Below the pieces are notes generated by a model that was not told the origin of the DNA, searched no databases, and saw only the letters and a list, made by a program, of their open reading frames with translations. The translations under genes and the position numbers were made by a program. Shown here one piece after another: positions 59,895 through 60,129 of a stretch of DNA of 60,129 nucleotides. Each line of letters begins with the position of its first letter. Position 1 is the stretch's first letter. The stretch is from IMG/VR virus record IMGVR_UViG_3300022752_000073, positions 1-60,129 of that record. One strand, 5' to 3'. The stretch comes from a virus.

Positions 59895-59978
59895 CAAGAC
59901 ATCGAAAAGAATCATCCTACAAAGAAGTTGTAGTGTGTTATCACGTGACAAGATGTTGGCAACTTAAAATCTAAGTAA

Positions 59979-59995
59979 TTTCATATCATATGAAA
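59979..59995. promoter_or_regulatory. 17-bp palindrome, type B
   Basis: TTTCATAT-C-ATATGAAA, replacing the type A site of copy A (1047-1063). Confidence 0.7.
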
Positions 59996-60012
59996 TCACA
60001 ACAACTTATACC

Positions 60013-60038
60013 GATAACTGTTCCCTCGATGCGGGCCG
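60013..60038. repeat. Direct repeat GATAACTGTTCCCTC unit 2 (copy B)
   Basis: Matches 1081-1106 with a single base change (60030). Confidence 0.6.
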
Positions 60039-60094
60039 TATTGACGCATAGGGAATTCCCCTGCGTAGTGCTACTTCCCACTGGTTGGACAAAA

Positions 60095-60111
60095 CTTCCC
60101 ACGGTGGGAAA
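60095..60111. promoter_or_regulatory. 17-bp palindrome, type A (first base C)
   Basis: Same sequence as 1163-1179. It shows that a type A site remains downstream of the type B regulator. Confidence 0.65.
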
Positions 60112-60129
60112 TGTCAACTGCGTATAAGG

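Larger units (their letters stand above)
58961..60129. repeat. Terminal near-repeat, copy B
   Basis: Counterpart of 1-1197. It starts at the exact 127-base match and runs to the end of the window, the last 99 bases again matching 1099-1197. It differs from copy A in both palindromes flanking the gene, the gene's 5' two-thirds and the terminator. Confidence 0.9.

Noticed and set aside
1-60129. Search for integrase, phage RNA polymerase, ParA/ParB and tRNA genes
   Set aside because: None found on either strand. The genome may still be temperate as a plasmid, but the sequence does not show it.

Overview
The window is one nearly complete genome of a tailed phage with podovirus-type (P22-like) virion genes. 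The evidence is a terminase pair, a long portal, a scaffold, a Mu-gpT/HK97-fold capsid protein, a P22 gp10-like tail protein, a YadA-repeat tail fibre and very large internal virion proteins. There is no integrase, phage RNA polymerase, tRNA or CRISPR array. Host-type promoters and a leader resembling a proteobacterial rRNA boxA point to a proteobacterial host. A betaproteobacterium of fresh water is my guess, not shown by the sequence.

Layout. (1) 1-2233 is a control region: a small putative DNA-binding gene (281-793), many palindromes, direct repeats, a consensus promoter and a hairpin-plus-boxA element. (2) 2234-20419, plus strand, is the early operon. It holds small accessory genes, a DUF3150-like/MoxR ATPase/metallopeptidase-VWA trio, a VRR-NUC nuclease, a family A DNA polymerase, a Cas4-like nuclease, a SNF2 helicase, an SSB-like protein, two HTH proteins and a PrimPol-helicase. 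It ends at a strong terminator at 20484-20511. (3) 58847 down to 20510, minus strand, is the late operon in this order: terminase small and large, 2OG oxygenase, portal, GroES-like protein, scaffold, capsid, an HNH gene, small basic proteins, tail adaptors, fibres, lysis genes, tail hub, internal virion proteins. (4) 58961-60129 is a second, diverged copy of 1-1197, with its own version of the small regulator gene (59242-59766).

Main result. The two end copies are mosaics. The first 127 bases are identical and the 3' end of the gene is nearly identical. The 5' two-thirds of the gene, its terminator and both flanking 17-bp palindromes differ. In copy A both palindromes are TTTCCCAC-N-GTGGGAAA. 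In copy B both are TTTCATAT-N-ATATGAAA. Protein and sites have switched together, which suggests a regulator whose operator specificity is exchanged as a cassette. Both site types also occur elsewhere in the early region. The exact 127-base match at the left end looks like an assembly-graph vertex, so A and B may be alleles of one locus on a circular or permuted genome of about 58.9 kb. They may instead be a true duplication.

How it works together (inference): host RNA polymerase starts at the promoters at 1572, 3725 and 15152, antitermination at the boxA element lets it read the long early operon, and the A/B proteins set output at their palindromes. Late genes are read away from the same control region.
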